From Polyangiaceae bacterium (GTDB taxonomy: Bacteria; Myxococcota_A; Polyangia; Polyangiales; Polyangiaceae): a stretch of 64,000 bases of DNA. Location: assembly GCA_016933275.1 (NCBI GenBank), contig JAFGBI010000111.1:1-64000 (forward strand), read 5' to 3'. Positions 35,129-50,361 of this stretch are shown here, piece after piece; the first letter of the stretch is position 1; the number at the start of each line of letters is the position of its first letter. The notes under the pieces are model-generated. The model saw only the letters and a list, made by a program, of their open reading frames with translations, was not told the DNA's origin and did not search any database. The position numbers and the translations under genes are program-made.

Positions 35129-36223
35129 TCACAGACCTGGCTGGAGGTGATAGACGACCCACATCACGAGGATGGCCCAGAGCACCACGATGAGGACGAA
35201 CGGCCCGTCCTTCAGCATCTCGTGGGTTGGGCTCTCGGACTTCGGCCGCGATTGCACGAGAAACACGAAACGGCCCATGGCAAGGACGACGAAGAGTGTG
35301 CTCGGCCACAGCCAGTCGCTGCGGAAGAACTCGCGGGTGTGTGGATCGAGGGTGTAGGCGATGTAGGTGGTGATGGTGGCGGCCGCGGTGAGCCAGAGGG
35401 CGAGATCGAGACCCCGACGCGTATAGGATTCCAGTGCCGCGCGCTGATGCTTCGCATTGGAGCGAGCCGCGGTAAGCTCGTGGCGACGCTTGCCGAACCC
35501 GAGGAACAGGGCGAGGACCGCCATGCAGACGAAGAGGTACCCCGATACGGGGACGTTGGTGGCAAACCCGCCCGCCATGACCCGCAGCACGAAACCCGCC
35601 GCGATCGACGCCACGTCGAGGTAGGCGATGTGCTTGAGTCGGGAGGAGTAGGCGACGTTGTTGACGAAGTAGGCAGCGGTCGTAGCCAGGAAGAAGCCGA
35701 ACGTCGGGGTCTCGTTGAGCGATTGGAGGGCGACCTCGATGCCGACCGCGCCCATGGCCGATAGACCGACGAGCACCCAAACCATCATTCGCGCCCATGA
35801 TGCGGGGACTCGCCCGGACGCGATGGGACGGTATCGCTTGACGGGGTGTTGACGATCCGCCTCGATGTCCGCAAGGTCGTTCATCGCGTACACCGCACCC
35901 GCCAGGAGGCAGAACACGGCGAACGCGGCGGCAGCCCGGGAGAGAAGCGCGAGGTCGAAGATCTCCTTCGCGAAGACGACGGGCGCCAACACGAAGACGT
36001 TCTTGACCCATTGGTGAGGGCGGACAGTCCGCACGACCCCCGCCAGGCGCCAAAGGAGCGACCCCGACGACCGGACCAGCGGTGACGTCGAGGTCAGCGG
36101 CGCCGACGACGGAGCGAGGAAATCCTCTGAGGCCATCGGCGCGGAGAGTGACTCCGGGTCGTCCTTCGGGATGGCTGTGGAGGGGGTGCTCGGGGCGATG
36201 GCGTCGGGGTTCGGAGGGCTCAC
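35129..36223 (-). CDS. UbiA-type prenyltransferase, probably decaprenyl-phosphate phosphoribosyltransferase-like
   Basis: 364 residues. After a Ser/Pro-rich N-terminus of about 50 residues comes a polytopic domain. Substrate motif 1 is NDLADIEADRQHPVKRYRPI, exactly the arrangement of the DPPR synthase group (ND..D...D..HP.K..RPI); the second is DVASIAAGFVLRVMAGG. VRPHQWVKNVFVLAPVVFA at about residue 67 is also typical. In mycobacteria this enzyme makes decaprenyl-P-ribose for arabinan; elsewhere paralogues act in polysaccharide synthesis. Start ATG 36223 may be late because an in-frame ATG lies at about residue 30. Confidence 0.83.
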   Translation of the reverse strand: MSPPNPDAIAPSTPSTAIPKDDPESLSAPMASEDFLAPSSAPLTSTSPLVRSSGSLLWRLAGVVRTVRPHQWVKNVFVLAPVVFAKEIFDLALLSRAAAAFAVFCLLAGAVYAMNDLADIEADRQHPVKRYRPIASGRVPASWARMMVWVLVGLSAMGAVGIEVALQSLNETPTFGFFLATTAAYFVNNVAYSSRLKHIAYLDVASIAAGFVLRVMAGGFATNVPVSGYLFVCMAVLALFLGFGKRRHELTAARSNAKHQRAALESYTRRGLDLALWLTAAATITTYIAYTLDPHTREFFRSDWLWPSTLFVVLAMGRFVFLVQSRPKSESPTHEMLKDGPFVLIVVLWAILVMWVVYHLQPGL

Positions 36224-36370
36224 GGGTCCGGCTCAGGTCGTCGGGCCGGCCCACGACGGCGCCGGATCCACACAACGAATGAGGCAGCTTACCGCATGAC
36301 CGGCCCCTGCCAACGCGATGGGCGAATCGGCTCCCCGGCAGGGCTCGGCTTCGGTGAGACTCGAAAGCCC

Positions 36371-38380
36371 ATGCCACACCGCGACCACCACGCCGCCTTG
36401 GTCCGCGAGATCCGCGCCCACGACCATCGGTACTACGTCCTCGATGACCCACTGATCGACGATCGAGCCTACGACGCGCTCTACGCGGAGCTTCGCGCGC
36501 TCGAAGCGGCATACCCCGATCTGGCCACCCCTGACAGCCCGACCCAGCGTGTCGGGGGAGCACCCCGGGCTGACCTGCGCACGGTCGAGCACGCAGTCCC
36601 GATGCTCTCCCTCGACAACACCTACAGCTCGGCGGACCTCGCGGAGTTCGGGCGACGAGTGCGGGATCGGTTGCCGAAGGGCACCGAGCCAACCTTCTCG
36701 GTGGAGCCCAAGCTCGACGGGGCCAGCGTGGAGATCCTCTATCGCGACGGACGTCTGATCGGGGGCTCGACGCGTGGCGACGGGATCCGCGGGGAGGAGA
36801 TCCTCGAGAACCTGCGCACCATCCGCTCCCTGCCGCTCACCATCGACTTCGTGGGACCGATCACATTGCGGGCGGAGGTGGTGATCTTCCGCAGCGACCT
36901 TCGTGCGATCAATGCCGAGCGCACGGCGGCCGGGGAACCTCCGTTCGCCAATCCCCGCAACGCGGCGAGCGGGAGCCTGCGAATGTTGGATCCCCGCGTT
37001 GTCGCACGGCGACGGCTGCGCGCGATCGTGTGGGCAGTGGTGGAAGGCGAAGCGCTGGCGGCAACCCACTCGGCTGCCCTCCGCCGCCTTCACGAGCTGG
37101 GGCTCCCGACGACCTGGCCCGAGCTACGGATCTGCCACTCGTTGTCCGAGGTCGATAGCGCGATCGCCGATCTGGCAGACCGACGCGACGGACTTCCGTT
37201 CGACATCGACGGGTGCGTCGTCAAGGTCGACCGCTTCTCGGATCAGATGAGCCTCGGTTTCACGGCCAAATTCCCGCGCTGGGCGATCGCCTACAAGTAC
37301 CGCGCGGAACGCGCGATGACCCGTGTGCGCGACATCGTGCTCCAGGTCGGCCGCACGGGAACGCTCACGCCAGTGGCCGAGCTCGAGCCGATCGCCCTGG
37401 CCGGAACCACGGTCGCGCGGGCCTCGCTCCACAACGGCGACGTGATACGCGAGCTGGACGTGCGCGTCGGCGATCGGGTCGGCATCGAGAAGGCCGGGGA
37501 GATCATCCCACAGGTCGTCTTGGTCGATCTCGCCGTTCGCGATGGCGATCCGCCACCGTTCGTCATGCCGAACCGGTGTCCGGTGTGCGGCACCCCGGTC
37601 GAGCGCCGTTCCGGTCAGGTTGCGTTACGGTGCCCAAACGCGGCCTGTCCGGGGGTCGTCAAGGCGTCGGTCTGGCATTTCGCGCGGCGTTTTGCCATGG
37701 ATATCGATCATCTGGGCGAGGTCCTCATCACCGAACTGGTGGAGCGAGGGCTCGTTCGCGACGTCGCAGACCTCTATGACCTCGCACCCGCCACCATCGC
37801 CGGGCTCAGCCGAATGGGCAGTAGGAGCGCCGAGAACGTCGTGAGCGCCATCGCCAGCTCACGCGATCGTCCCTTCGATCGCCTCCTCACGGGGCTCGGG
37901 ATCGATCTCGTCGGTCCCGTCGCCGCGCGCCAGCTGGCCGAGGCCGCCGGATCCCTTTCGTCGCTCCTGGCGTGGACACCAGCCGAGGTCGAAAAGAGGC
38001 TGAGTGGGGTGGCTGGGTTCGGCCCCAAGATGATCGAGAGCGTACGCGCGTTCCTCGCCGACCCGCGCGAGCGGGCGCTGCTCCAGAAACTCGTGGACCG
38101 CGGCGTCTCTCGAGGGTTGGAGGCGACCTCGGAGCCCGCGGCGGAACCACTTCGGGGTATCTCCTTCTGCGTGACCGGCGAGCTGTCGCGGACGCGCGAG
38201 ACGGTGCACGGCGATATCGTCGCCGCCGGCGGGATCGTGCACGACTCCGTGAAGAAGGGCACGACGTTCCTCGTGGCGGGGGAGAAGGTTGGTCGGAGCA
38301 AGCTCGAAGCGGCGCGTGGACGCGGCACCAAGATCATCGACGAAGTGGAGCTCGAGCGCCTCCTGCGCGACGGCCCATGA
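36371..38380 (+). CDS. ligA: NAD-dependent DNA ligase LigA
   Basis: 669 residues, standard. N-terminal Ia domain (HDHRYYVLDDPLIDDRAYD), adenylation domain with the nucleophile lysine in EPKLDGASVEI, OB fold, zinc finger CPVCGTPVERR ... CPNAACPG, helix-hairpin-helix region and a C-terminal BRCT domain (GISFCVTGELSRTRETV). It seals nicks using NAD+. ATG at 36371 is chosen since the upstream in-frame start 36296 adds 25 unconserved residues. Its stop overlaps the next gene's ATG (ATGA). Confidence 0.96.
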   Translation: MPHRDHHAALVREIRAHDHRYYVLDDPLIDDRAYDALYAELRALEAAYPDLATPDSPTQRVGGAPRADLRTVEHAVPMLSLDNTYSSADLAEFGRRVRDRLPKGTEPTFSVEPKLDGASVEILYRDGRLIGGSTRGDGIRGEEILENLRTIRSLPLTIDFVGPITLRAEVVIFRSDLRAINAERTAAGEPPFANPRNAASGSLRMLDPRVVARRRLRAIVWAVVEGEALAATHSAALRRLHELGLPTTWPELRICHSLSEVDSAIADLADRRDGLPFDIDGCVVKVDRFSDQMSLGFTAKFPRWAIAYKYRAERAMTRVRDIVLQVGRTGTLTPVAELEPIALAGTTVARASLHNGDVIRELDVRVGDRVGIEKAGEIIPQVVLVDLAVRDGDPPPFVMPNRCPVCGTPVERRSGQVALRCPNAACPGVVKASVWHFARRFAMDIDHLGEVLITELVERGLVRDVADLYDLAPATIAGLSRMGSRSAENVVSAIASSRDRPFDRLLTGLGIDLVGPVAARQLAEAAGSLSSLLAWTPAEVEKRLSGVAGFGPKMIESVRAFLADPRERALLQKLVDRGVSRGLEATSEPAAEPLRGISFCVTGELSRTRETVHGDIVAAGGIVHDSVKKGTTFLVAGEKVGRSKLEAARGRGTKIIDEVELERLLRDGP

Positions 38381-39243
38381 ACCACCGGCAGGCCAGCGAG
38401 ATCGGGCTTCTTGGCGCCACCGCGATCGGTGCGCTCGTCGGCGCGACGGCCCTGGGGCTGCGCTGGGCGGAGAGACCGGCACGGTGCGGGGTCGGCTTCG
38501 TCGCGGGGCCCACCCGTTGCTGTCTGCTGGGGCAGTCCGAGCGAGACGGCCGCTGTGTCGGGACGGTTAACCGCTGTCCCAGCGGCTTCTCTTGGTCCGG
38601 GCTCGGAGAGCCGGGCTGTGTCGTCGTACCGAGCCGAGTCTCGATCGGCGGGGGTGAGCTCGCGCTCGGACCGGTCGATTGGGAGGGTGCCGTACCGACC
38701 CCCCTGGGTCGGACCCTGGTGCGAGGGTTCGCCATCGATGCGCACGAGGTCACTCTCGACGCCTGGCGGCGCTGTGCCGTGGCCGGCGTGTGTCGGGGGT
38801 TGCCCGCCCGCGAGCCCGGACTTCCGGTGACGCAGGTTTCGGCCGCGGAGGCGGCGCGGTACTGCCGATTCGTGGGCGGGCGGCTGCCGCGCAGCGACGA
38901 GTGGGTCTTCGCCGCGGCGGGGAGCAACGGCCGCCGCTACCCGTGGGGTTCGACCGGGCTCGTCTGCCGGCGCGCGGTGTTCGGGCTCATGGCGGGCCCG
39001 TGCGCGCGCGGCGGGCGGGGTCCGGAGCTCGCTGGGTCCCGTCCCGACGGTGCGACCCCGGACGGGATCTACGACCTCGCAGGAAACGTGGCCGAGTGGA
39101 CGCTGGAGCCAGGGGGCGAAACGGCGGTCCGCGGTGGAACGTATGCGTCGCGCTTCGCCGCCGATCTGAAGAGCTGGGCAGCGACCACCGCCACTGGTCC
39201 CGACGAGCGGGTGGGTTTCCGCTGCGTGTACCAGGCCCGATGA
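38377..39243 (+). CDS. SUMF1/formylglycine-generating-enzyme-fold protein, membrane anchored
   Basis: 288 residues. A membrane helix near the N-terminus (about 10-27), a Cys-rich stretch (GPTRCCLLG ... RCVGTVNRC), and a SUMF1-fold domain: FAIDAHEVTLDAWRRC, PVTQVSAAEAARYCRFVGGR, LPRSDEWVFAAAG, YDLAGNVAEWT and the closing VGFRCVY. The two copper-binding cysteines of true formylglycine-generating enzymes are not obvious, so a binding or structural role is likelier, as in many myxobacterial relatives. Translationally coupled to ligA. Confidence 0.8.
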   Translation: MNHRQASEIGLLGATAIGALVGATALGLRWAERPARCGVGFVAGPTRCCLLGQSERDGRCVGTVNRCPSGFSWSGLGEPGCVVVPSRVSIGGGELALGPVDWEGAVPTPLGRTLVRGFAIDAHEVTLDAWRRCAVAGVCRGLPAREPGLPVTQVSAAEAARYCRFVGGRLPRSDEWVFAAAGSNGRRYPWGSTGLVCRRAVFGLMAGPCARGGRGPELAGSRPDGATPDGIYDLAGNVAEWTLEPGGETAVRGGTYASRFAADLKSWAATTATGPDERVGFRCVYQAR

Positions 39244-39310
39244 ACCTGCGCGGTTGACGCGACCAGGTGATGGTTGACGCGCGGTCGGGCGAACGTCATG
39301 GGTCGCGGTG

Positions 39311-40552
39311 ATGAGAGCAGCCATCCTCTGTGTCGGCACCGAGCTCAGCCGTGGCGAAACACGAGACGCCAACGGGGCCTGGATCGCCCGCGCGCTCGCC
39401 GAGCTCGGGGTCGAGGTCGCCGAGATCTCGATCGTGCCCGACGATCCAGCGGCGATCTCGGCGGCACTGGAGCGGCTGAGCGCGGTGCACGAGCTCTTGC
39501 TCTGCACCGGGGGCCTTGGCCCAACCACCGATGACATCACCGCCTCGGTCGCAGCACGGGTGCTCGGGGTGCGGCTGGTGCGGGACGCCGGGACGCTCGA
39601 GCGGATCCGCTCGAGACTGGCGACGCTGGGGCGACCGCTCACGGAGTCGAACGCGAAGCAGGCGGACATCCCAGCGGATGCCACCCTCCTCCCGAACGAT
39701 GCCGGGACCGCGCCGGGTTTCGCTGTCCGCCTCGGGCAGGCGAAGGCCTGGTTCATGCCTGGGGTGCCGCACGAAATGCAGGCGATGTTCTCGGGGAGCA
39801 TCGCGCCCAGCCTGATGGGGCTGCCACCCGTTCCCACATCGACGATCGTTCTCCGAACCTTCGGGGTCGGTGAGAGCGTCGTGAACGATCGGCTCGCCGG
39901 CATCGAAGCCGAATACGAGATCGTGCTCGGCTATCAGGTGCGCTTCCCCGAGGTGCTGGTCAAGGTCCAGGCGCGTGCGGGATCTCCCGGCGAGGCCACG
40001 GAGAGAGCCCGCCGGGCCGCCGCCGCCGTCCTCCGGCGCCTCGGCCCTGACGTCTACGGGGAGGGTGACCGAGCACTGCCAGCGGTCCTGAGCGAGAAGC
40101 TCGCGATGCTGGGGTTGTCCCTGGCCGTCGCGGAGTCTTGCACGGGCGGGATGGTGGGGGCGTTGATGACGGAACTGCCAGGCGCCAGCCGTGTTCTCGA
40201 GGGTGGGGCCATCGTGTACTCGAACGCTGCCAAGCAGACGTTGCTGGGGGTCCCCGGCGCCATGCTTGCGACGTACGGAGCGGTGAGCGGCGAGGTGGCG
40301 CTCGCGATGGCCGAGGGCGCGCTGCGTGCTTGCCGGGCGGACGTGGCGCTGGCCATCACGGGCATTGCGGGTCCAGGCGGGGGCACGAGTGCCAAGCCGG
40401 TCGGTCTAGTCGAGCTGGCGGTGGTGGGAGGTGGAAAAAGCCGCCAGGAGCGCGCCATCTTCCCAGGATCGCGGACCCGAGTGCGCACCCTCGCCGCATG
40501 GAACGGGATGCGACTCGTGCTCGATCACCTCCGTGGGTGGGGAGGGCCATGA
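39311..40552 (+). CDS. cinA: CinA family protein (nicotinamide mononucleotide deamidase)
   Basis: About 413 residues, full length. N-terminal MoCF-like domain: AILCVGTELSRGETRDANGA, CTGGLGPTTDDIT, FMPGVPHEMQAMF; C-terminal PncC-type amidohydrolase: SLAVAESCTGGMVGALM with the catalytic serine, IVYSNAAKQTLLGV, ITGIAGPGGGTSAKPVG. It recycles NMN to nicotinate mononucleotide. The ATG at 39311 or GTG at 39308 starts it. Its stop overlaps the thpR remnant in an ATGA. Confidence 0.93.
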   Translation: MRAAILCVGTELSRGETRDANGAWIARALAELGVEVAEISIVPDDPAAISAALERLSAVHELLLCTGGLGPTTDDITASVAARVLGVRLVRDAGTLERIRSRLATLGRPLTESNAKQADIPADATLLPNDAGTAPGFAVRLGQAKAWFMPGVPHEMQAMFSGSIAPSLMGLPPVPTSTIVLRTFGVGESVVNDRLAGIEAEYEIVLGYQVRFPEVLVKVQARAGSPGEATERARRAAAAVLRRLGPDVYGEGDRALPAVLSEKLAMLGLSLAVAESCTGGMVGALMTELPGASRVLEGGAIVYSNAAKQTLLGVPGAMLATYGAVSGEVALAMAEGALRACRADVALAITGIAGPGGGTSAKPVGLVELAVVGGGKSRQERAIFPGSRTRVRTLAAWNGMRLVLDHLRGWGGP

Positions 40553-40718
40553 TGGTGTCAACGGTCCGGGCGTTCGTGGCGCTGCCGCTCGGTACCGCGT
40601 TGGTCGAGCGTCGCGAGGCGCTTGGCCGGGAACTCCGGCGCTGAAGCGGAGCGGCTCGGCGGCTCGGTGGGTACCCGGTTCGAACCTGTACGTGACCCCG
40701 CGCCCCCTCGGGTACGTC
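40549..40718 (+). pseudogene. thpR: Broken thpR (RNA 2',3'-cyclic phosphodiesterase) remnant
   Basis: Directly after cinA, with the ATGA stop-start overlap and SD GGAGGG typical of a coupled gene. The first 31 codons (40549-40644) give MMVSTVRAFVALPLGTALVE and LGRELRR, the usual ThpR/LigT N-terminus, then stop. In the next frame the following bases read ARWVPGSNLYVTPRPLGYV (to 40718), matching the ThpR block RWVPPENLHLTLRFLGEV. After this no similarity remains and the clpB stop begins at 40735 on the other strand. So the gene suffered a frameshift and lost about three quarters of its length. The histidine motifs are not intact. cinA-thpR-recA is a known order. Confidence 0.68.
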
Positions 40719-40734
40719 GCCGCAGGTCGACAAC

Positions 40735-43338
<2,604 letters not shown>

Positions 43339-43556
43339 GGCTCCCTCCACGGACCCGCGAGGCTTGGTCGAGCGAGTGCGAAATTAAGTCGCCATCGCGC
43401 GGGCGCAAGCGCCGCGGTCGGCGCGGAAGGGAGCCATGGAGCAGCAATGGCTGGAGACTCTCGAAGCCGGGTAGGGTCGGCGCGAGCGTGCTCGCGTGTT
43501 GGGACCCGCGGGGGCCCTTTGCTGGTCCGCTACGGCGGAACTCGCGGAGATATCGT

Positions 43557-47314
<3,758 letters not shown>

Positions 47315-47336
47315 GGTGAAGGATACGGGCCGGCGC

Positions 47337-48488
47337 CTAGATACGCATCGGCATGACGACCGCCAGGTAGCTCGAGCGAGGCGCTTCGTTCCCTGGGCGG
47401 ATGATGGCAGGATCGAGCTCCCCACTGAGGCCGAGCAGGATCTCTTCGTCTTCAACCGCGAGCAGAACCTCGAGGAAGTACTTGGCGTTGAACCCGACCG
47501 TGATCTCGGGCCCGTCGTAGTCGACCGGGATTTCGTCGAAGCCTTCACCACTCTCGGGACTCTCGCTCTCGAAGCGGATCTTCCCGGTGTTGAGCGTGAG
47601 TTTGACCCCACCCGTCCGATCGCTCGCCGCCACGGAGACAGCACGTAGCGCGTCCGCCATCGCTAGCCGGGATGCCCGCACCACGCGTTCGGAGGCGTCC
47701 GGAATGACCTGCTGGTACGGCGGAAACTGGGCATCGACGAGCTTGACGCTGAACTGGAAGCCGCCAAGGTGGAAAAAGACGTTGGGACCGCTCTGGACCA
47801 TGGAGACTTCGAGGTGGTCCGCGTCGTCGGATTTGGAAACCTCAGCGCGGGCCTCCTCGCACAGCCGCTTGAGCTCGAGCACACCCTTCAGCGGGATGAG
47901 CATCGATGCCTGTACGTCCGTTCGATCGATCTTCTGCTCGAGCTTGCTGAGGCGATGGCCGTCGGTGGTGACCATCCGAACACGATGGCCATCGCACTCG
48001 AAGAGGGCGCTGTTGAGGTGAGTGCGCGTTTCGTCGGTCGAAATGGAGAAGTGCGTCGCTTGCACCAGGTCGGCGACGGCGCGAACGGGGAGAGTCAGGG
48101 AACGGTGACCCTCCTCCGGCTGCGGTAGGTTCGGAAATTCCTCGCCAGGAATGCCGTGGAGGGTGTAGCGACGCGCAGTTCCGAGGGCACGGATGGTCGT
48201 GCTCGAACCGTCGTTCGCCGTGATGGAGACTTGCCCTTCCGGCATCATTCTGATGCGGTCGAGCAGATCCCGCGCGCCGAGCGCGATCGCACCTTCGCGT
48301 TCCACGGACGCCGGAATGGTCCCGCGGACGGCCAATAGTAGATCCGTGGCAGCCAAACGCAGCTGATCAGCACCTCGGGTTTCGAGCAGAACGTTCCCCA
48401 AAACGGGCATGGTGCTCTTCTTGTCGGCGACGCCTTGGCACCGACCGAGGACCCGAAGGAGCTCCTTTTTCGAAACGACAACGTGCAT
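47337..48488 (-). CDS. dnaN: DNA polymerase III beta clamp
   Basis: 383 residues. Three-domain clamp: MHVVVSKKELLRVLGRCQGV, VLGNVLLETRGADQLRLAAT, LFECDGHRVRMVTTDGHRLS, FPPYQQVIP and the C-terminal YLAVVMPMRI are typical, the last forming the peptide-binding cleft. It tethers polymerase III. First gene of the dnaN-recF-gyrB row. dnaA is not beside it. Confidence 0.96.
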   Translation of the reverse strand: MHVVVSKKELLRVLGRCQGVADKKSTMPVLGNVLLETRGADQLRLAATDLLLAVRGTIPASVEREGAIALGARDLLDRIRMMPEGQVSITANDGSSTTIRALGTARRYTLHGIPGEEFPNLPQPEEGHRSLTLPVRAVADLVQATHFSISTDETRTHLNSALFECDGHRVRMVTTDGHRLSKLEQKIDRTDVQASMLIPLKGVLELKRLCEEARAEVSKSDDADHLEVSMVQSGPNVFFHLGGFQFSVKLVDAQFPPYQQVIPDASERVVRASRLAMADALRAVSVAASDRTGGVKLTLNTGKIRFESESPESGEGFDEIPVDYDGPEITVGFNAKYFLEVLLAVEDEEILLGLSGELDPAIIRPGNEAPRSSYLAVVMPMRI

Positions 48489-49074
48489 CCTGGGTCCGTC
48501 CTAGTCGGGTAATCGAACCGCGGCTAGCGGTCTCACGGGCTTCCGCGGTGGGTCCGGAAAGGACCTTCGGGGAACCTACGATCGTCTCAATTCCAAAGAA
48601 ATTAAGGAATGATCGTGACAGTAGAGCCTGTGGACATTGCGGACAAACGCAGAAGATGTTGAAATCGTAGTACTTTCGGAGGTGTGTGGGTGTGTGGTCC
48701 CCGGGGGCGGCGTGGATGGGGATTGGGGGGGAAGTGAGCGACGGTGAGTCTAGCCGAAGGAGAACCCAGGAGAATGGACAGGGTTTTCGGCAGATTCTCC
48801 CCAGCGTGTGGATAAAGTGGTGATCCCTGAGGGCCGCTCAGCCGTCCGGAACCGGCTTTTAGGCCAAATACCGGGATTCTGCCCAGGAAATGTGCCCCTG
48901 GGCTCGCAAGCGGGGGTGGCCGGCGCAAGGGCGCGGTTGCCGTGGCGCCTGGAGAAGGGCCGCATCCGGTTGGGTGCCTCACGAGCTCCTCCAGTCCAAT
49001 GACGCCGGTTGGGACCCAGCGGACGGGGGTCCCGAGGCTGGTGACCGCTCGCGGCCGTCGAGCTGGTCGCCGCG
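48489..49074. other. 586-bp gap with AT-rich stretch and DnaA box, candidate oriC
   Basis: Gene-free. One perfect DnaA box, TGTGGATAA, is at 48807-48815 (TTATCCACA on the minus strand); a two-mismatch form TGTGGACAT is at 48629-48637. An A/T-rich run with AAATTAAG lies near 48590-48612, unusual for this GC-rich sequence. The flank is dnaN-recF-gyrB, the usual origin neighbourhood. Only one good box was found, fewer than in well-known origins, and dnaA is absent, so this may simply be the dnaN promoter region with a DnaA-controlled site. Confidence 0.4.
48807..48815 (-). promoter_or_regulatory. DnaA box TTATCCACA
   Basis: Exact match to the E. coli high-affinity DnaA box in complement orientation, about 320 bp upstream of dnaN. 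Chance occurrence of a nine-base match in 64 kb of GC-rich DNA is possible but less likely at this spot. Confidence 0.6.
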
Positions 49075-50361
49075 CTAGCCAAAACGACGGGGGGAAGCAG
49101 GGAGGTCCTCGAGGCGAGCCAGCGCCTCGAGCAGGGTGCGACGCGCCTGGTCACGAGTGCGAGGGCCGATGGCGGCGGTTCTGAAGGCACGCTCGACCGC
49201 CATGAGCTCCTGGAGGAGACGTTCGCGAGCGCTGGATGCGTCCTCGGGTGCGGGGCCTCGGCGTTTCGGCCGGGACCAGAGGTCACCAATGCCCCAGCCG
49301 AGCAGCAAGAGCGCGCCGAGCACCGTGAAGAACGGGCCGCTGCCGCGCCTGGGGATGCCGTCGAGGCGGATCGGGATCGTGGAGAGGGAGGAGGAAGGGT
49401 CGCTCGCCGCCCACGTAGCAACCAGGCCCGTCACCCCTTCATGCGAGCGGGTGACCGATGCTGGTTCGAAGCCAGCGATCCCAAGGCGCATCCCTGGCGC
49501 GCGGTCAACCCAGACCGTCGAACGCAGGACGCGAGGGGGTGGCTTCAGATCGAGCAAGATCGTGTTCTGTTGCTCCCAGGGGAGGAAGCTCTGGCTCGGG
49601 TTCTCGATCTGGAAGCGAAAGGTCGCCTCGTGCTCGCCCGGGGAGACCGTTCCGGTAAGGTCTGCCGTACTCGAACCCTCGATGAAACGCACCGGTCCAG
49701 CGTCTTCCGGGACGAGGAAGGCCCGATAGCCTGTCGGGAGCTCGAAGCGATAGCCGTCAGGGAGCCAGGTGACGCGGCCGACGTTGATGATTCGGAGGGT
49801 GACGTCGACCTGGAAGACGTCGTCCTTCAGCGAAATGCCGATGAAGCACAGCGATCCGACATGGGTCTTTTCGAGGTCGGAAGTGCTGGGGAAGACGTAC
49901 ACCGTCGCGCGGATGCCGCGATCTGGCTCGAGTCGGAAGGGATCCGTGGTGTAGGTGGCGCCAGCGTACGCGACCTTTGCGGAGAAGTGGCGCTCGCTGC
50001 CACCGGTGAGGTCGAGAAAGCGTGCAACGCCGCGATCATCGGTGCGCGCATGCAGCTCGGAATGACGTTCCCCGATGGCGGGGGAGCGCTGGAGTACACG
50101 GAGCGTGATTTCCGCGCCACGAACGACGGCCCCATCGGGATCGTGCGCCTCGATCACCACGGTGCCCGGGGCGAGTTCGCTGTCCGGCATCACGGAGGAC
50201 CGCCTGGACATCGCCGGAGCCTCTCCTCCAGAGCCCGTGTTTGCGTGGATCGGGGGATGTCCCGGGGGAAGCAGGGGTTGGGCGGTGGCGACGAGCGGGG
50301 TCAGAATAGACAACAGCGCGACCACCGAGGGATGCCAGAGAGACCGACGGGCGTTGCTCAT
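49075..50361 (-). CDS. Exported protein with Ig-like domain and C-terminal membrane helix
   Basis: 428 residues. Signal peptide about 1-28 (ALLSILTPLVATAQP), an Ig-like/carboxypeptidase-regulatory-like segment with VVIEAHDPDGAVVRGAEITL and DDRGVARFLDL, further beta-rich regions, and one membrane helix at about 345-365 (GPFFTVLGALLLLGWGIGDL) followed by an Arg-rich tail (ARRTLLEALARLEDL). It overlaps the CcmI-like gene by four bases and belongs to the ccmF cluster. Possible membrane partner of cytochrome c assembly or an electron transfer scaffold; not assignable. Confidence 0.68.
   Translation of the reverse strand: MSNARRSLWHPSVVALLSILTPLVATAQPLLPPGHPPIHANTGSGGEAPAMSRRSSVMPDSELAPGTVVIEAHDPDGAVVRGAEITLRVLQRSPAIGERHSELHARTDDRGVARFLDLTGGSERHFSAKVAYAGATYTTDPFRLEPDRGIRATVYVFPSTSDLEKTHVGSLCFIGISLKDDVFQVDVTLRIINVGRVTWLPDGYRFELPTGYRAFLVPEDAGPVRFIEGSSTADLTGTVSPGEHEATFRFQIENPSQSFLPWEQQNTILLDLKPPPRVLRSTVWVDRAPGMRLGIAGFEPASVTRSHEGVTGLVATWAASDPSSSLSTIPIRLDGIPRRGSGPFFTVLGALLLLGWGIGDLWSRPKRRGPAPEDASSARERLLQELMAVERAFRTAAIGPRTRDQARRTLLEALARLEDLPASPRRFG

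Noticed and set aside
37774-39903. A 709-codon open frame on the minus strand across ligA, the SUMF1-fold gene and cinA
   Set aside because: It is antisense to three well-supported genes and shows no domain; it is Ser/Arg/Pro-rich like other shadow frames.
40672-40690. GGTTCGAACC, a tRNA T-loop-like motif
   Set aside because: The flanking bases cannot form a 5-bp T stem, and no D or anticodon arm or CCA fit exists; it lies in the thpR remnant.
43339-43556. Heat-shock promoter or CIRCE element before clpB
   Set aside because: No TTAGCACTC inverted repeat or sigma-32-type boxes could be seen.
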